A DNA stretch of 7,157 bases from an uncultured Clostridia bacterium (GTDB lineage: Bacteria; Bacillota; Clostridia; Lachnospirales; Anaerotignaceae): NCBI GenBank assembly GCA_947036475.1, contig CAMQRG010000104.1, positions 1 to 7,157 of the forward strand, in the 5' to 3' direction. A program made the position numbers and the translations under genes. This document shows positions 6,270 to 7,157 of the stretch, piece by piece. The notes beneath the pieces are model-generated. The model worked only from the letters and a program-made list of their open reading frames with translations. It was not told the DNA's origin and made no database searches. The first letter of the stretch is position 1. Each line of letters starts with the position of its first letter.

Positions 6270-7157
6270 TCAGGGCTCAAGCAGGAGCGCGGCTGCGCCC
6301 TGTATTCCGGCATCGTTGCCGAGCTTCGCGAGTACGAATTTTTTATCCCTGCTGTGCGGGAACACGTTCGCGCGGTAGACACGTTCCGTTTTTTCCAGCA
6401 GGAAATCGCCTGCTGCTGAAACGCCGCCGCCGATTACGAACAGTTCCGTATCTACAAGATACGCGGCGTTTGCCAGAGCAATGCCGAGCCTGTGGCAGAC
6501 GAAATCAGTAATTTCGTTTGCCGCGCGGTCGCCCGCTTTTGCACAGTCCCAAAGGGCTTTGGCAGTAATCTCACACTGCCGCAGAAGGGTTTCGCCCTCC
6601 CAGTCCGCCAGGAATTTCTTTGCGACACGCACCATGCCCGTCGCGGACGCGTACTGCTCCAGACAGCCCTTTTTGCCGCAGGAGCAGGAGAGCGTTTCGT
6701 AAGGGTCAACGGTCATATGCCCGATTTCTCCGGCAACGCCATGAAATCCGGTGAGGATATGCCCGTCCTGTATTACGCCGCCGCCGACGCCTGTCCCCAG
6801 CGTCACCATCAGCATGCTTTTCGAGCCTTTGCCCGCACCGTATGCATATTCGCCGAGGGCTGCGACGCGCGCGTCATTGCCGATGCGGACCGTTCCCAGC
6901 TGCAATATTTTCTCCGCTTCCTCGCCAAGCGCGATATCGCCCCAGCCAATATTGACCGTACCATGCAGGATACCGTCCTCCGTTACGGGACCGGGTGCAG
7001 TGATGCCTGCGCCCAGCACGTCTGTCCGGTTAATGCCGCGTTCTGCAATGCAGCCTTCCAGGGCCGCTTTTACGTCCCGCAGAAGCCCGTCCGGCGAGCT
7101 GCCCTTGCGCGTCGGGATTTCCCAGCGCGCCAGCATTTCGCTGCTCTCGGAAAACAA
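6270..7157 (-). CDS. glk: ROK-family glucokinase, 5' end outside window
   Basis: This fragment of 295 codons ends in TGA and is open at the right edge. It matches ROK-family sugar kinases that phosphorylate glucose (or a related hexose) with ATP in the cytoplasm to feed glycolysis. Visible motifs, numbered in the fragment: GITAPGP (51-57), GNDARVAALGE with the catalytic aspartate at 95, LGTGVGGGVI (120-129), GEIGH (143-147) and CSCGKKGCLE (158-167). His147, Cys158, Cys160 and Cys165 form the structural zinc site of the family. The C-terminal part has FVIGGGVS. The usual length is about 310-320 residues, so only some 20 N-terminal residues with the DIGGT phosphate loop are missing. The first codon in the window (TTG) is internal, not a start. 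Glucose specificity is the most likely call; N-acetylmannosamine or fructose kinase cannot be excluded by eye. Confidence 0.93.
   Translation of the reverse strand: MFSESSEMLARWEIPTRKGSSPDGLLRDVKAALEGCIAERGINRTDVLGAGITAPGPVTEDGILHGTVNIGWGDIALGEEAEKILQLGTVRIGNDARVAALGEYAYGAGKGSKSMLMVTLGTGVGGGVIQDGHILTGFHGVAGEIGHMTVDPYETLSCSCGKKGCLEQYASATGMVRVAKKFLADWEGETLLRQCEITAKALWDCAKAGDRAANEITDFVCHRLGIALANAAYLVDTELFVIGGGVSAAGDFLLEKTERVYRANVFPHSRDKKFVLAKLGNDAGIQGAAALLLEP

Noticed and set aside
1..7157. Search for CRISPR arrays, transposases, tRNA/rRNA genes, toxin-antitoxin or defence modules
   Set aside because: No regularly spaced direct repeats, no transposase motifs, no structural RNA sequences and no toxin-antitoxin pair were seen; all sizable open frames outside shadows are accounted for.

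Overview
The window looks like an ordinary chromosomal segment of a Bacillota bacterium, probably class Clostridia (Lachnospirales-like). The reasons are strong GAGGTG-type Shine-Dalgarno sites, near-consensus vegetative promoters, compact hairpin-plus-T-run terminators, a SpoIIIE/FtsK translocase, a ROK glucokinase with the Cys-rich zinc motif, and a clostridial-style threonine ammonia-lyase carrying a single ACT domain. Genus-level placement is not possible by eye. Coding DNA is of moderate GC with frequent GGC/GCG codons. The gap at 6042-6269 is clearly more AT-rich.

Layout. Bases 1-624 (+) are the 3' part of a threonine ammonia-lyase gene, closed by a hairpin terminator (649-710). A clean promoter (722-750) then starts a probable two-gene unit: an EamA/DMT membrane transporter (848-1756) followed after 29 nt by a full-length FtsK/SpoIIIE DNA translocase (GTG start at 1786, to 4584) and a strong terminator (4617-4663). 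Right after it, a promoter with the 19-bp spacer typical of MerR-controlled promoters (4664-4694) precedes a MerR-family activator with a GyrI-like effector domain (4745-5563). A bidirectional terminator (5571-5610) separates it from the minus-strand genes: a small uncharacterised P-loop ATPase-like protein (5622-6041), an AT-rich gap with a 9-bp inverted repeat, and a ROK glucokinase (6270 to beyond 7157) with its own terminator (6218-6236).

Together these are mostly unrelated housekeeping functions (amino-acid catabolism or biosynthesis, export, chromosome segregation, sugar phosphorylation) in separate transcription units. No mobile element, CRISPR array, tRNA, rRNA, defence cluster or biosynthetic cluster was seen. 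The least explained items are the small P-loop protein, the repeat-built tails of the FtsK protein, the MerR promoter with no obvious target other than its own gene, and the inverted repeat at 6149-6184.
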